From contig JALRMH010000004.1 in NCBI GenBank assembly GCA_026119935.1, positions 1,302,001 through 1,366,000 on the forward strand: a stretch of DNA of 64,000 nucleotides. Reading direction: 5' to 3'. Within the stretch, counting starts at the first letter, position 1. Each line of letters opens with the position of its first letter. The stretch is from Endothia cerciana (Eukaryota; Ascomycota; Sordariomycetes; Diaporthales; Cryphonectriaceae). A model generated the notes under the pieces. It saw only the letters and a program-made list of their open reading frames with translations, was not told where the DNA came from and did no database searches. Below, piece by piece: positions 11,582 through 23,356 of the stretch. Made by a program: the position numbers and the translations under genes.

Positions 11582-12769
11582 TCACTCATCGTCGCTGTCC
11601 GCCTGCCCCTCGCCGTCTTCCTCCTCTTCCTCCTCCTCATCATCGGTGGCAGGTGGTTCCCAGGCGTCTTCCAGCCTCAGGCCCTTGCCGGTGGGCTCGA
11701 AGGATGCACCAAGAAGTCCCAACTTCTCCGGAGGATCATAGAGGCCCAGACCGATGAGGACATCCCCTTCTTCCTCCACTTCCTCCACTTCCTCCTCCTC
11801 CTCCTCCTCCTCCTCCTCCTCCTCCTCCTCCTGCTGCTCCTCCTGCTCCTCCTGCTCCTCCTGCTCCTCCTGCTCCTCCTCCGCCTCGTCATCTTTGACT
11901 TCGGGTGCTGGATATATGGCTGATGCCTGCTTCACCACAGCTGGCTCCGGTAGTTGAATGTTGGGAAAATCCTCCGGGGTGGGTGGGGTCGTTAGGTTGT
12001 TACTGTAGCCTGTGGGCAGGATGTTGACCCAGGAGGCCGGAGAGTAGCAAGGCTCAGCATAGCCAGGTGCGGGAGCTGGCGCGTATATCGCGGCGGGGAC
12101 GAAGGCGGGTGTCTGGACATGGCTCGTGGACGGCATGCTGGGTGCGACCGGGGCAGGGGACACATTCCAGACAGGTGAGGTATAGGCCTGCGTCTGAGGC
12201 AGCTCGTAGTTGGTGTACGAGGGCAGTGCCAGTGGCGAGAAGTTTGAGACGGGTGAGCTGTACGCTGAATAGGCCGCAGGTGTAGGGGGCATCTGGACGG
12301 GAGGCGCGCAGAAATCGTAGTCACAGTAGTTGGGGAAGGGATACTGTGACGGCTGTGTCGACACCGACGAGAGCTGATACGTCTGAGGTAGTTGTTGTGT
12401 TGAGGGGTGCCAGCTGACGGGCCGGGCTGTCCTCTTGACGGGCTCGTAGTAACTGTTGCCGTAGACCTCCGGGCCAGGAGTCGGCAGGTACGGTTGCTCC
12501 AGCATCTGCTGCGTCCTCTGCTGGAAGACCAGGTCGTGCATCATCGTCCGCCGACGCTGCTGCATGAGATTATTCCTTGGGCTGTTGCTGGCACTTGATG
12601 GCTTCACAACTCTCATGGCGTTTCCGGGAAGAGCGCCGTTCGGTCCCCTCGACTGCCTCCGGCTCGCTGATATCGACATCTGTCTTGAGAGGTCCTCGAG
12701 CAAGGCATCGTGGGTGTAGTGAGCCGGTGGTATGCAAGGGACAGTGGCTCCAACAAAAGAAGGCATCAT
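11582..12769 (-). CDS. hypothetical Pro/Gln/Tyr-rich protein with a long Glu tract
   Basis: A single 395-codon frame. I do not recognise a named family. The N-terminal third is basic with an Arg/Ser-rich segment (RQSRGPNG, QQRRRTMMHDLVFQQRTQQ). The middle is Pro/Tyr/Ser/Ala-rich and looks disordered. A PPTPEDFP motif follows, then an acidic run of Glu and Gln (about residues 290-335, encoded by TCC/TGC repeats on the plus strand at 11775-11880). The short C-terminal block GLGLYDPPEKLGLL...GKGLRLEDAWEPP looks conserved rather than random, and the protein ends in a second acidic tail. The composition suggests a nuclear or regulatory protein (inference). The start is the first of two adjacent Met codons, and I cannot exclude an upstream coding exon. 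Confidence 0.72.
   Translation of the reverse strand: MMPSFVGATVPCIPPAHYTHDALLEDLSRQMSISASRRQSRGPNGALPGNAMRVVKPSSASNSPRNNLMQQRRRTMMHDLVFQQRTQQMLEQPYLPTPGPEVYGNSYYEPVKRTARPVSWHPSTQQLPQTYQLSSVSTQPSQYPFPNYCDYDFCAPPVQMPPTPAAYSAYSSPVSNFSPLALPSYTNYELPQTQAYTSPVWNVSPAPVAPSMPSTSHVQTPAFVPAAIYAPAPAPGYAEPCYSPASWVNILPTGYSNNLTTPPTPEDFPNIQLPEPAVVKQASAIYPAPEVKDDEAEEEQEEQEEQEEQEEQQEEEEEEEEEEEEEEVEEVEEEGDVLIGLGLYDPPEKLGLLGASFEPTGKGLRLEDAWEPPATDDEEEEEEEDGEGQADSDDE
11775..11884. repeat. coding TCC/TGCTCC triplet repeat (Glu/Gln tract)
   Basis: An imperfect CTCCTC array followed by TGCTCCTCC units. Read on the minus strand it encodes runs of Glu with spaced Gln inside the protein above. Length polymorphism between strains is likely. 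Confidence 0.85.
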
Positions 12770-14901
12770 CTTGAGGGCCGCCTGTTGCTTTGGTGGTGGT
12801 GGTGGTGGTGGTGGTGGTGATAGTGTATAGTAGTTGTTGATGTGGCTGATGAGGAGTGGATGGTAGGAGACATGAGAGAGCCGTCAAAGCCTATGAGCAC
12901 ATGGCATCATGGGAGTGATATAGCAGGCCGAGGGACTGCAACAACTTCTTATTGTGGGATGGGATCATAAAGGAGAAGGGGAGCGTTGAGACAGGGACAG
13001 GGGAGAAAGGGGCCGTGTGGAATGGCTCGAAGGATAAGTCGAAGCTAGTTTGAGCAAGGAGTGACATTGTCGTACTGGAACGGAGAGCAAAAGTAATGAG
13101 ATGGGAACGGGGCCTTCTGACATGTGGATTGTCTAGGTACGGAGTATCATGGGGATCGAGTGTGGATGTGTCGGTTCCGGGTCAAAGAGCAAGCGTTCGC
13201 GCGCGTCGTGAAGGAGTGGTGGCCTGCGTCATATGGGGTTGGTTGCAGGGATCTGTACTCTCCGCCGCTTTGTACGGGATACCTGATTCCCTGGGCCGAG
13301 GGGAGGCTACTTGCCCCATTCGATACAGAGCCACACACACAGTAGTGCGACGTGGAGACGGGTTGTAGGTACAAGCAGCAGCCCTGGCAAGCGTGGGCGT
13401 GTTGTGGTGGCTGTGATGGAAGAATGTACCGTGGAATAAGCGGCGGGACCAAGGCCGCCGGCCTGTGCGCCCTGACCTCAAGGATCTGTTTCTTTGCTTG
13501 GAACTATGGAGGCGGATGGGCTAAGGACAACAACAGGTGGGATTGTCTGGTGTGGACCAGGGGTCAGGATGCTTGCTGAGGAGTTCCGGCCCTTCGATTG
13601 TGGATTCGCCTATCCCTGCCCACCCGGACGGGGTCTGTGTGGAGTCTGTGTCGAAGGGCTGGTCTCTTGGCCAGCGATCGATGTTCCGCCTGGGCAAAGG
13701 ATCTGTGCTGCGTGCCGCCCGTACAGGAGGAAGCACGAAACAAAAAGGCACCACCAAAGCGGGTGTAAGACAAAAGTCGCGAAGGGAATGCCCATAAAGT
13801 AGGGCGGCAGGCCGTTCAATACAGTCTTTGGTCCTGTGTTCCTTGGAGCCCCGCGGGATGGACCACATTCTGGGATGGGGAGGATCCCGGTCTTTGACAG
13901 GTTTTGGAATGTTTTCATTGAAGTGGCACCCCCTAGAGCCAGGACGAAAGGGACCGACGCGGTGAGGGTACGTATAGCAGCCTCACGAGGTGTGCTTGTG
14001 CTGGGCGTGGGTCGAGGGGGAAGGTACTGGTAGGCCCGGCCAGACGATCCGCCCGCAAAACAACATGGCCTCCATGCCAGGGAGCAAAGTGCCAGTGTGT
14101 CTATCTGTGGGTTCGGTCAGCAGGCTGTGAACGTGTGGATCGCGGCGTGTGTACAGGCCGACTGAGTTCTAAGGCATATCTGACGGACGTATCAGACTTC
14201 GAGACAGGCCCGAGAACGCAACCTCTACCCAAACCGTGGCACCTCCCTGTAAAGAACAGGCAGGGTTGTACTGGTATAGGGACATGGGCGCGCGAGATGG
14301 CGGGGACAAGGGGTCAGGATGCAGGAGCCCTAGCCCAGGCCCCAGAAGGAGGGTTGCATCTCGAGATGCAAATGCAGATGGGGACATGACGGTGGCCCGG
14401 GACGAAGGGGTCTCGGTAGGGGGCGTGTCTGTAAGAGCGAGGCGGGATGTGCCAGCGGATGCAGTAACCGCCTTCGGCCAGAACCCAGTGAAACCCATGT
14501 CTCTTGCCGGATCGCAATGGGTTGTAGGTGTGAGAAATCTGGTGAGCGGGGGGGTCGATGCAGTAGAGTTGTGGTGGGCGTGGTGCGCTGAAGAGCAGGG
14601 GGGGTTTCGACAAACTCCGACCCAGACGATGCGATGGCCAAGGAATTCGTTGGAAGATGACTGGTTTCTGTTTTTACCTACTACAACTGGCACATCCCAG
14701 GCCGCGGTCCCGCGACCAGGAGGACCAAGAGGCCAAACCCGAGGGCGCCAACACGACGGGACTGATGAGACGGGGAGGCTCGCGTATAATGAAACTGTGG
14801 ACCGATCACAATCGTCCAGAGATGCGAGCAAAGCCCCCCCACCAGGCAGCTGCACGTTGATGGATCTGGCTGAAGCCTTGCCTCGAGACAAGAGAAAGAA
14901 G

Positions 14902-14924
14902 AAAAAAAAAAAAAAAAAAAAAAA
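14902..14924 (+). repeat. A23 homopolymer
   Basis: Twenty-three consecutive A preceded by GAGAAAGAAG. It could be a simple repeat or the tail of a retro-inserted RNA, but I recognise no coding relic immediately upstream on the plus strand. Confidence 0.8.
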
Positions 14925-16640
14925 GAGGAGGCTACCCTGCTGTGACATGGAAGCCATGGTGAGAATCGCTCGTCTCGACGCCGACGAACGCAAGTTGTCA
15001 ACGGTGACGGGGTAATGCCTCGAGCCGTGCAGTTCTAGACTGCTGCCCGAGGGCACCATAGCAGCCGTAGCCCGCACTTGTGCCATACATAATGTGCAGT
15101 GCAAAATCGCACTATACCTGCTGCCCTGGCTGGCATTGGCTGACGCCGGTCATTGCATGATTGATGAGCAGTGCCGCAGTGTTAAGCCAGCAGCGCTGCA
15201 GGGGAGTTCGTCCAGACCCGCCCGCAGCATACCACTATAGTAGAGTCGCGGCTACTTGTCCGTACGCAGTAAGATTGCAATGGCGTAAGATACAGGCCAG
15301 GCCCAGCTCAGCCCCTCCGGGTGGCGACCTCGTAGGGTTGTTCCAGGATGGATCGAGCCCCAGAGTCTCGCCGTTGGGCCTGCCGTTCTGGTCCTGCAAA
15401 GCCTGGACAGGGTGCGGATCAGCGCGCCTGACGCCCAAAGGCCTGACGCTCCCACACCACGATGGCTGCCATGAAGCGAGGTGATGGGACTGGGGGGGGG
15501 GACAAGGGAGCCAGCCTCCTGGGCGTGGGGAGACCATCTGTGCGGTGTGGGTAGGGGGTCGACTGTGTACTCCCAGGTAGGCCGCCCGCATCACCTCCCC
15601 TGTGCGCAAATTTCATTACGCGTCCAGTGATGGGCAAGCCGCTGTTGCCGGACGCCAACGCTGTGTGCCTCCGCCGCATGATACTGTAGGCGACAGGTTT
15701 GATGACTTGGCACACTTTGTCTCTCGTCGCCCCGGCCTAATGCCGCTAGGCTTGAGGTTGACTCCCGGGGTTGACGCACAGAAGCGAGTGGTCACAGAGT
15801 GTGACGTCGTCCTATCATGTCCCATCTGGGAGCAGCCATCCCAGCTGCGCTGCTCTGATCGCGGCCATGACCAGGAATCTGCGACCACCCCGTCAAGGCC
15901 GGGCGGATCCAGGCCAAGGGCTTTCCGTGCCCTTACCGACACTTGTTGCCTCGCAACGCACTACCAGTAGTGTATCCCTTACCGACGACGAACGACGCCA
16001 GGGCGGTATGCAGAGGAGTACCGCTGCAATCTTCCCGACAGGGTCCGTCAAGCGCAGCACAGCACAGCACATCACAGCACGGCACGACGAGAGGTCCGCC
16101 AGGCGGGTTTCGTCTCGGCCGTGTGGATTCACAGACTCATCTCGTTTCCCGATGTCCAAGTTGACGAGGCTGACCGGGTGAGGCCCCCATCCCCCCTCAC
16201 ATCAGTTTCGCGATCATAAGGTCATTGACCACCAGTATGTACGCATAGCTGGACAGGACAGGAGAGCATAAATCGGAGGCAGGGCGGCATTTGTGACCAG
16301 GGGGACTATAAAAAAAGAAATTTTCTTTGAAAGAAAAAAAAATAGATATAATACCTGACACCCCTCCCCTCCACCTTTTTGGGAGGGGCGCCGCGGCAAG
16401 ATTGCATATGCCGGACGTGGTAAATGGGGCCGAAGGTTGAAATGCTGGCCGCAGGACGCCAAATGTCTGACGAGAACGGAGGGATGGGAGATCATCTTGG
16501 GCAGAGCGTGAGTACATCATGGCAGGCCTCTCGAGGTGAGGAGACTGGTCACAAGATAAGGAGAGGCTGGCGGAGCAAAAGGATTGAGACCATGAGGGGC
16601 CTTGCTGAGGCAGGCCTTTGCGTGCGCTGTGGACTGAGAC

Positions 16641-16654
16641 CGGGACTGGGACTG

Positions 16655-16692
<38 letters not shown>

Positions 16693-16707
16693 ACTGGGAC
16701 TGGGACT
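16641..16707. repeat. hexanucleotide array (GGGACT)n
   Basis: About eleven copies of a GGGACT unit, two of them changed to GAGACT, ending in GGGACTTGGGG. It lies in the gene-poor stretch with no coding support; the Gly-Thr/Ser-Gln frames it opens are artefacts of the repeat. Confidence 0.9.
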
Positions 16708-19700
16708 TGGGGACAGGGACCTCCAAGCCCGGGAGGGGGCCTGGGCAGTACCCAGGCAGCCCTTACAGCCCTCGCCTGCAGGATTCGAGACTTGGCGCTC
16801 TGCTGGGAAAGGCTTCACAACACCTTAATGCGTTTTTTACGAGTTTCTTGCTGTTACCTGAGACGGACAAATCCCACCCTTACTACGGCACCCCCCCCTC
16901 CTTAGTCCCCCCCCCGGCGGCCGACAGCACCTGGGCACCTGAGATTGCGGCCGGTTTAGGTGCGCACCCCGCCGAACGACAGCGCTTCTGCTTACCAGTA
17001 GTAGTACTTACGTGTTGGACCTGGCCTTGGGATCAGGGAGGCACGCTGGCGACATGCCCAACGCGAGACAGGACAGGCTAGAATGCTACAATAGTACAAA
17101 CACTAATTAGGTACGCACGCACACACGGCAGTCGGTCAGACGGTGTGGCACCGTGTTTTGTTTGAGTCCCGATTCCAACCCCAAGTCCTGAGCCACACAA
17201 AGACCGCGGACAAGGCCTCGAGCATTCTTGGCCTCCAGGCTCACAGTAGGCTACCATTCCGGCCGCCTCCATCATCGCTGCTGCAGCCTGCCTGCTACAC
17301 TGACTCCTGCCGTGTCCAAGCCTCGTATGGTTCAGGCGCTTGCTGAGGTGTGAGTACGACGATCAGCGCGCCGTCTCAGAAGAGATGGGGCAATGCGATC
17401 CTCTGCTCCTACTACTATAGTCTGGCCACCGGCTAGGCACGCTGGCATGCCAGGGTAGGCCGCCTGGTATTTTACGCTAGCGTGGACAGCAGAGAGTGGC
17501 AGGTTCGTTCCGTGCCCGGCGATACTATACTTTGGTACCTTGGTGCTACTATGTACAACTAGAAGCTCCCCCCGGCCGGGGGCAGGAAATTGGTGGCCCA
17601 TGTCCTGTCTGTCTCCCTTCCCCGTGACTTGCCCCAGAGCAGCTCGGATGGCGACTTCCAGTTCCGATCTCACCCAGACCGGACAATCGACCTCGTGTCT
17701 TCTTCTCACTCCTCCACCCTCCCACAGGGAACTGGAACACCCAGCATGACACATCACAACCTCACCTGCCAGCCTGCGAGGCCTGGTCGGGTCAGATCAG
17801 GTCTGGTCCAAGGTTCATCTGCGACCCCTTCATTTCCGTCCTGAACGACCAATTGATCGACCCCCGCCCCCCCCCCCCCAAAAAAAAAGACATTCATCCT
17901 CCCCGCGGGCACTCTTGGGGCCAAGCGAGACAGGCCAGGCCAGGCACTTCACAGATCTGCGTCTGCATCCGGATCTGAATCTTGAAGCTTCTGCTGTCCT
18001 GCGATCACGCTCCCTGCCGCAGGCCTAACCCCCCCCCCCTCCCCGCCTCCTCTCTTCTCTCTCCCATGACATTCACGCGACATCTACCTGCCGGTGATTC
18101 ACAGTCACGCAAAGGGTTCCTTGGTTTTTCTTTTCTTTCCCGGACGGCTTGACACCGAGACGGGGACGCATCCTACCTACCATGCTGCATGGGTCCGTGG
18201 CTCCCAGAGTCTAGCTGCATCGAAAGCCGGCCTCCCATACGGCAGCTGGCTGCTGCTCTTTGCCTTCCAGCTCGCTCCCGTGCGTGACTCGGGGTCTTTT
18301 TGAGAACTTCACGTCTTAGAAACCAGGCTTTAGCCTGTGCCGACCAGAGAGTCCGCCCGCTGGCTAGCTGGATCATGGCCGCGGGGCCTTCAGCCGGAGC
18401 CCCCGAGCTTCGAAGCTGACCGTCTAGCATTGTTAGTCTGTGATGCACGCGCGAGGTGTCTCTTTGTGCCCCTGCCATATCGGCACCGGCCTCGAGCCAT
18501 ACGCCTCCCCTCTCGGCACCTCAAGACGCCACAGATACACTGCGCTACATGGCGCACCGTCTTACCTCGTGTCACAGCTTAGACGGGCCTGGTATGTCGA
18601 CTGATCGACCGCCCGACCCAGCCTCGGGCCTCAGAGAGCCAGCTGTGTGATCGGCTCTCGTCAGGGCTGAACAAGCGAGTCATGCCGCCGGAAGTGATCT
18701 GTGCCACTCTGGCCGACATATACCGGCTTCCTGAGCCAAAACACCAAAAACGATGGGACGCGGGACTTCAGCGGGTGGACCTGCGCCGGTCGTAATTGGA
18801 CAGGGTTCTGGTTTTTGCATTGGGCGCTTGGCTGTTGACGGTTCACCGCGGTCTCCAGATGGCTCTTCGTGAGCTCGTATGAGTACCGCGGCCAGGGCAC
18901 TAGCAGTGATTGGCAACTTGGTGGCGGTCAGCGGGTGCTGGTACACAGTGTCATCGACCCATCAATTTCCCTCACCTGCCGCACCGGGACTTGCTGCAGG
19001 CATGTTTGACGTTTCCACCCCACTCGGCCGCGACGCGATCATGTCGTCGCGGGGCAAGGTCAGAAGGTCAAAGCCGAGAGCTACCAGATGGAAAGCACCG
19101 TAGTACTGCGGTATATCGCTCCAACGACAGGGATTTTCTTAGGGCGGGAAGAACTCATCTGTAAGTCGATCTCAAAAGCCAGTCAGCCTGTCACCCCTGT
19201 CGCTGGTGCTACCCTGAAACGTGAGGTGTGCTCCGACGCGGCGGTACCTGTTTTCAGCGCACACTCGCTTATGAGAACCTCGGCCCTTTGGTCAGTCGTA
19301 TGTCAAGCGAATGCTCATCTCTGCCGGAGTGACGACTTCAAGCATTGCATGCCCGTCGCGGAGAAGAGGTCTCGCTGCGCTGTGTCTTGAATACGCCCGA
19401 GTCGTAGCGCAAATGCCGCGTTAGTCGCCCTCCGGCGACGCAACCTCGTCGAAGCGATCCGTCAGTCGTGGACCTAGGAAAACATCTACTGTGTAACCCT
19501 CCCCCAACGAGCTAGGTACAAAGGTGGACGTCGAGGACGTTGCCCAGAGCCATCTCCATGGTCACCCCACCGACGACGTGCCACGGGCCGCAGGATGGCT
19601 TGAAGAGCAGCCCGGGTCGAGAGCCAGGATTGCAGAGGCCTGGCCCCTGCCCGGCCCCAGACTGCATGCAGATGTGTCGAACAGGGCACTGCATGGCCAC

Positions 19701-22700
19701 TACCAGGGGCCCAAACCTAAAAGAGCCGTTTCGAGGCCCAGATCAAAGAGCCCCATGTCATTGAACGGTCTTTCGGCGCAGCCAGGGGCGACAGGCGCTG
19801 ACAGGGGGCCAGTTGCCAGGCCATGGAAACGAAGGGTAGTGGCGCGCCCCCCCCCCCCCCATCATAGCTGAGCATCTATTTTCCAACGCCCTGAAAACTA
19901 GGTACTATGTACGTCGGAAGTTCAGCGGCTAGGATCCTGCGTCCGGCGGCCTACGCTTCCACACCCACGGCGCGGTATCCAGGATGCCGAGACCCGACAG
20001 GCTGGTGAAATTCCAAAGGACCTATGAACACAGCTCAAAGGTCCGCAATGCCTCGGCGATCAACGCAGGTTGTCCTCATCACATCGACCGCCGCGGATCA
20101 GCGGCGCACCGCCTCGGGAGGAGATCCGCAGCAATTCTTGCATCGTCTTTTTATAGCCTCATAGATGGGTTGTCGAGAAACCCCGATGCGGGTGACAACA
20201 TGGACTCATCCTACATACTATGAGTACCACCACACAACGCTGGCTGGCTAGGCCACCCGTCAAAAACCTCTCTATTTTCGGGGACCAAGGATTCGCCGGG
20301 GTTTGCTCATGACTCGCAAGAGAAGAGCAGGTTAGGATCGCGGTAAACAAGTCAATCTCACGCGGGCAAAGAGGCTCCCTGAGACTGCAACGGTGTATGG
20401 TCCTCCTCGCCGTGGTCTGTACCGTGCGATGCCTGGACGAGCCTGGATAACTGCTACAGTACCTGGCTCCCTGCCCCCACACCTCATTCAATATATCACA
20501 ACTCCAGAGGGGGAGATACTACCATAGTATGGTACCACTGTGGTTTGTATACGGAACACTATGGACCAGTTGGCGGTAATAATGTCCCCCCACCCAACCC
20601 CCCGGCTGCTGGCCGCATGCATCCTTTGCCCAAGCACTTTGCATTTCGGACAATCCACAGATCCAATCACACATTGTTCTGGAATCTTACCAGAGTGGAT
20701 GCGACTGCGGGCGATTAGACTTGCCTCAATAGCAACGGTCCTCTGCCTAGCGAGGCCTCAAGTGATCCTCCCTCCCTCCCTCTTCTATCCCACCCGGCCT
20801 AGCGACAACCAACCGCCTCCCATGCTCACTCAACTTGCCACTGTACCATACCACAGTAGTACACCCAGCACTCCTCGTGACTGTGCCATCTTTCTCTCCC
20901 GCTTGAATGGCGCTTGGGCAGGGCTTGGGTACTGGATCTACATAGTAGCTCGGGTTTGGGACGTGTGTCGATCTCATGATCGCTGCCATCCTGAAGTGAC
21001 CTTAGGTGGTATCCTCGGGGCGAGGCTCGTCACCACTGCCCTTGTGCACTAGCTTGGCCGACGGCGGTATTGCAAATTTCTCCTGGGGACGCCCACAAAG
21101 ATCGTCAACCCGTTCACCGTGCATAAAGCACACGACGTTCTGCAGCAGTCGTCAGCGAGCCCAGCGCTGCCGTCCATAAGCTCTGATCCGCCGCTATAAT
21201 CTGCTTCACCCAATCCATGGATCCGTGCCCCGCCTGAGCAGTGGAGGCCGGGCTTCCCGGCAGAACCACCCCTACTACCATAGTATGTACGAAGCCTGCC
21301 ATTTGTCTCAACTCAAGCCTTCGAGTGGAGACGAAACATCAGAGCCCGATGCGACCAAAGCGGGACGTTCAAGGAAGCGCTGGAGTGAAATTTCCTCGCC
21401 GCGTAACCTGCAGAGTTGGGTCTTGTTCTGTGGGTACGGTGCACCTCGGACATCCACAGTCTCCAAGTCTGAGGACGCTTGTTGACAACAACCCGTGAGG
21501 TAAGGAGCCTGATCGAGGCTACCGAAGGGCTCGGCCCCCCCCCCCCCCGGTGACGACGACTTGCATCCCGTGCGTACCAAACAGGACACACGTACCGCGC
21601 CATGGTCAGGACGGGGCGAGCGGAGACAGGCGCTTCGTGATGGCGGTGGAGGAGGGAGCCTTCCGGCGGGCTGGTGCAACCAATTTTGAAAGCAGCAGCT
21701 GGTTCGTGCCATCGTGTGTGGGCTGCTTGGGGGGGGGGGGGCGCTTTGACTGGGGTCTCATCTGTTGTAGGCTGGTCCTTCAAAGCCTCCAACCACAAGC
21801 GTCCCTGCACGTTGCCGGGCACCAATGAATTGGGCAGCGGGTCGCCGCAGCCTTCGCATCTTGGCCTAGGGTGTGCGCAACCGGAACATCGGACAACATC
21901 CACGGTAGCGAAACCGCCTTTGCTAAACACCCCTGTCTTATTATGTTTTCGACGTTGAAGCGAGGCTTGCGGTATCATTCCTGCTGAATGATTCTACGCC
22001 CATATTTGCCGATCCATACGGCACCAAGGTTACGAAACGCTCATGGCCGACCCGCACCTCCATGCTTCTATATCGTCAAGGGATAAGCGCGTGGGTCGGC
22101 CCATACCTGCACCAGGAGGTCACCTCGGCGCCGCGAGGACCTGAGTCCTCAAATAGCTCTGAACCCGAAACGACTCCCAAATGTTGCCATGACACGAGGG
22201 CCCCCGGCAGCTCGCCAAGCGCAGGACGCACGCATGATGAGCCACAATGTCATGCACCACCGACTCAGCCGGTGTTGAACACACGGAACGGAAGGTCTCT
22301 CTCTGGCTGTCGCAGCGCACCCAGATTACCGGCAGGACCAAGGGACGCCCGCTGTCATGGGGGGTTTGCTGAGACATCTCCCAAGGCCGATCTTCACTCG
22401 GGGCAAGCCAGGGAGAAGCCTGCGTCATCTCAGAGTGGCACACTGGTAGACCTACCAGGTGGGCAGGCGGCGACGCTGGTTGCGTCGCAGCGGCTATTTC
22501 GATATTGGATGGTTCTGCTGACCGACAGCCTTGTCCGCTCACGCATGCAAAGGATCACCGGCCGTTCGGTACAATTGTCCGGTCTAGGGTTTGGCATGTC
22601 TGTACGCCACGCACGGCGACTCATTGCGCCCCTTGGCCGCGCTGTCCCGGCCAGCATGTCTCACGCATATGCCCGCAGCAATGGCAGGGCCGTGAGGCAC

Positions 22701-23356
22701 ATTTTGGTCTGTCACGTCCCCTTTGCGCGGCATCATCGGGAATGGCATGCACATCTCTGCAGAAGGCTAATCAGATTCATACACTATATCCGGCATGGAC
22801 CGGGCGGCGGCGCTCAGCCTGGGGGGGGGGGGGGTGAGGCATGAACAAGTGCTCCCTTCTCGGCCTGGACAAGAGCCGCCGGCCATCTCATTCCGGTGGT
22901 CCTATAACCCACCGTCCACTCACTCCTGCATGACAAGTGCGGTACACCGCCCTTTTCATGGTTTCTGCCCCCGTCCTCCAGCGCAACCATGAAGTCCATG
23001 ACACCTTAGCTGGTTTCAGTGGTCACTTTTGGCCGACGAACCTCTGCCGTCGCTTGCCACGGCCTTGGCCTACGACGCAACCAACACAAGTCTACCCGCT
23101 AGCCTGCCTGCACGTCGCGATGCGGAACACTCCCGGGCAGATATCTGCACTTGCCCCATCCTCCCTCCTGGCTCGCCTCCCACCCCCTCTCAGCCATCAT
23201 GCGGGCCGCCAACGAAGCACAAGTCCTTGACTCTTTCGCTAGGGGATCGGCTGGCCACCCCTTTCTCTGCCAACACGCGACTGGCCCATCTTTTGGCTTC
23301 GGCCCTTTCCCCGATGCGGACGGCGCTCTGACTCAACCCATCCAACCCGATTCTGG

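Larger units (their letters stand above)
12770..23356. other. about 10.6 kb without a recognisable gene
   Basis: I read all six frames for conserved blocks and splice-joined pieces and recognised none. Open frames are short, antisense pairs overlap, and all run through simple sequence. Landmarks: GGT repeat at about 12793-12820, A23 at 14902-14924, a GGGACT hexamer array at 16641-16707, C/A homopolymers at 17866-17888, C12 near 19848-19860, C-runs near 21537-21548 and G-runs near 21729-21740 and 22820-22833. It is GC-rich throughout and not AT-rich like RIP-mutated transposon DNA. It could be a long regulatory region, non-coding transcripts, or relics too old to read. Confidence 0.5.

Noticed and set aside
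14902..14924. A23 as the tail of a second retrocopy
   Set aside because: No decayed coding sequence recognisable in the 300 nt upstream on the same strand.
14169..15104. Large overlapping frames on both strands (259 and 311 codons)
   Set aside because: They overlap each other, contain poly-Lys or poly-Phe from the A23 tract, and show no conserved block.
22062..22844. 260-codon plus-strand frame in the gene desert
   Set aside because: Composition looks random (many Arg, His, Ser, Pro), with no domain, and it ends in a G homopolymer.
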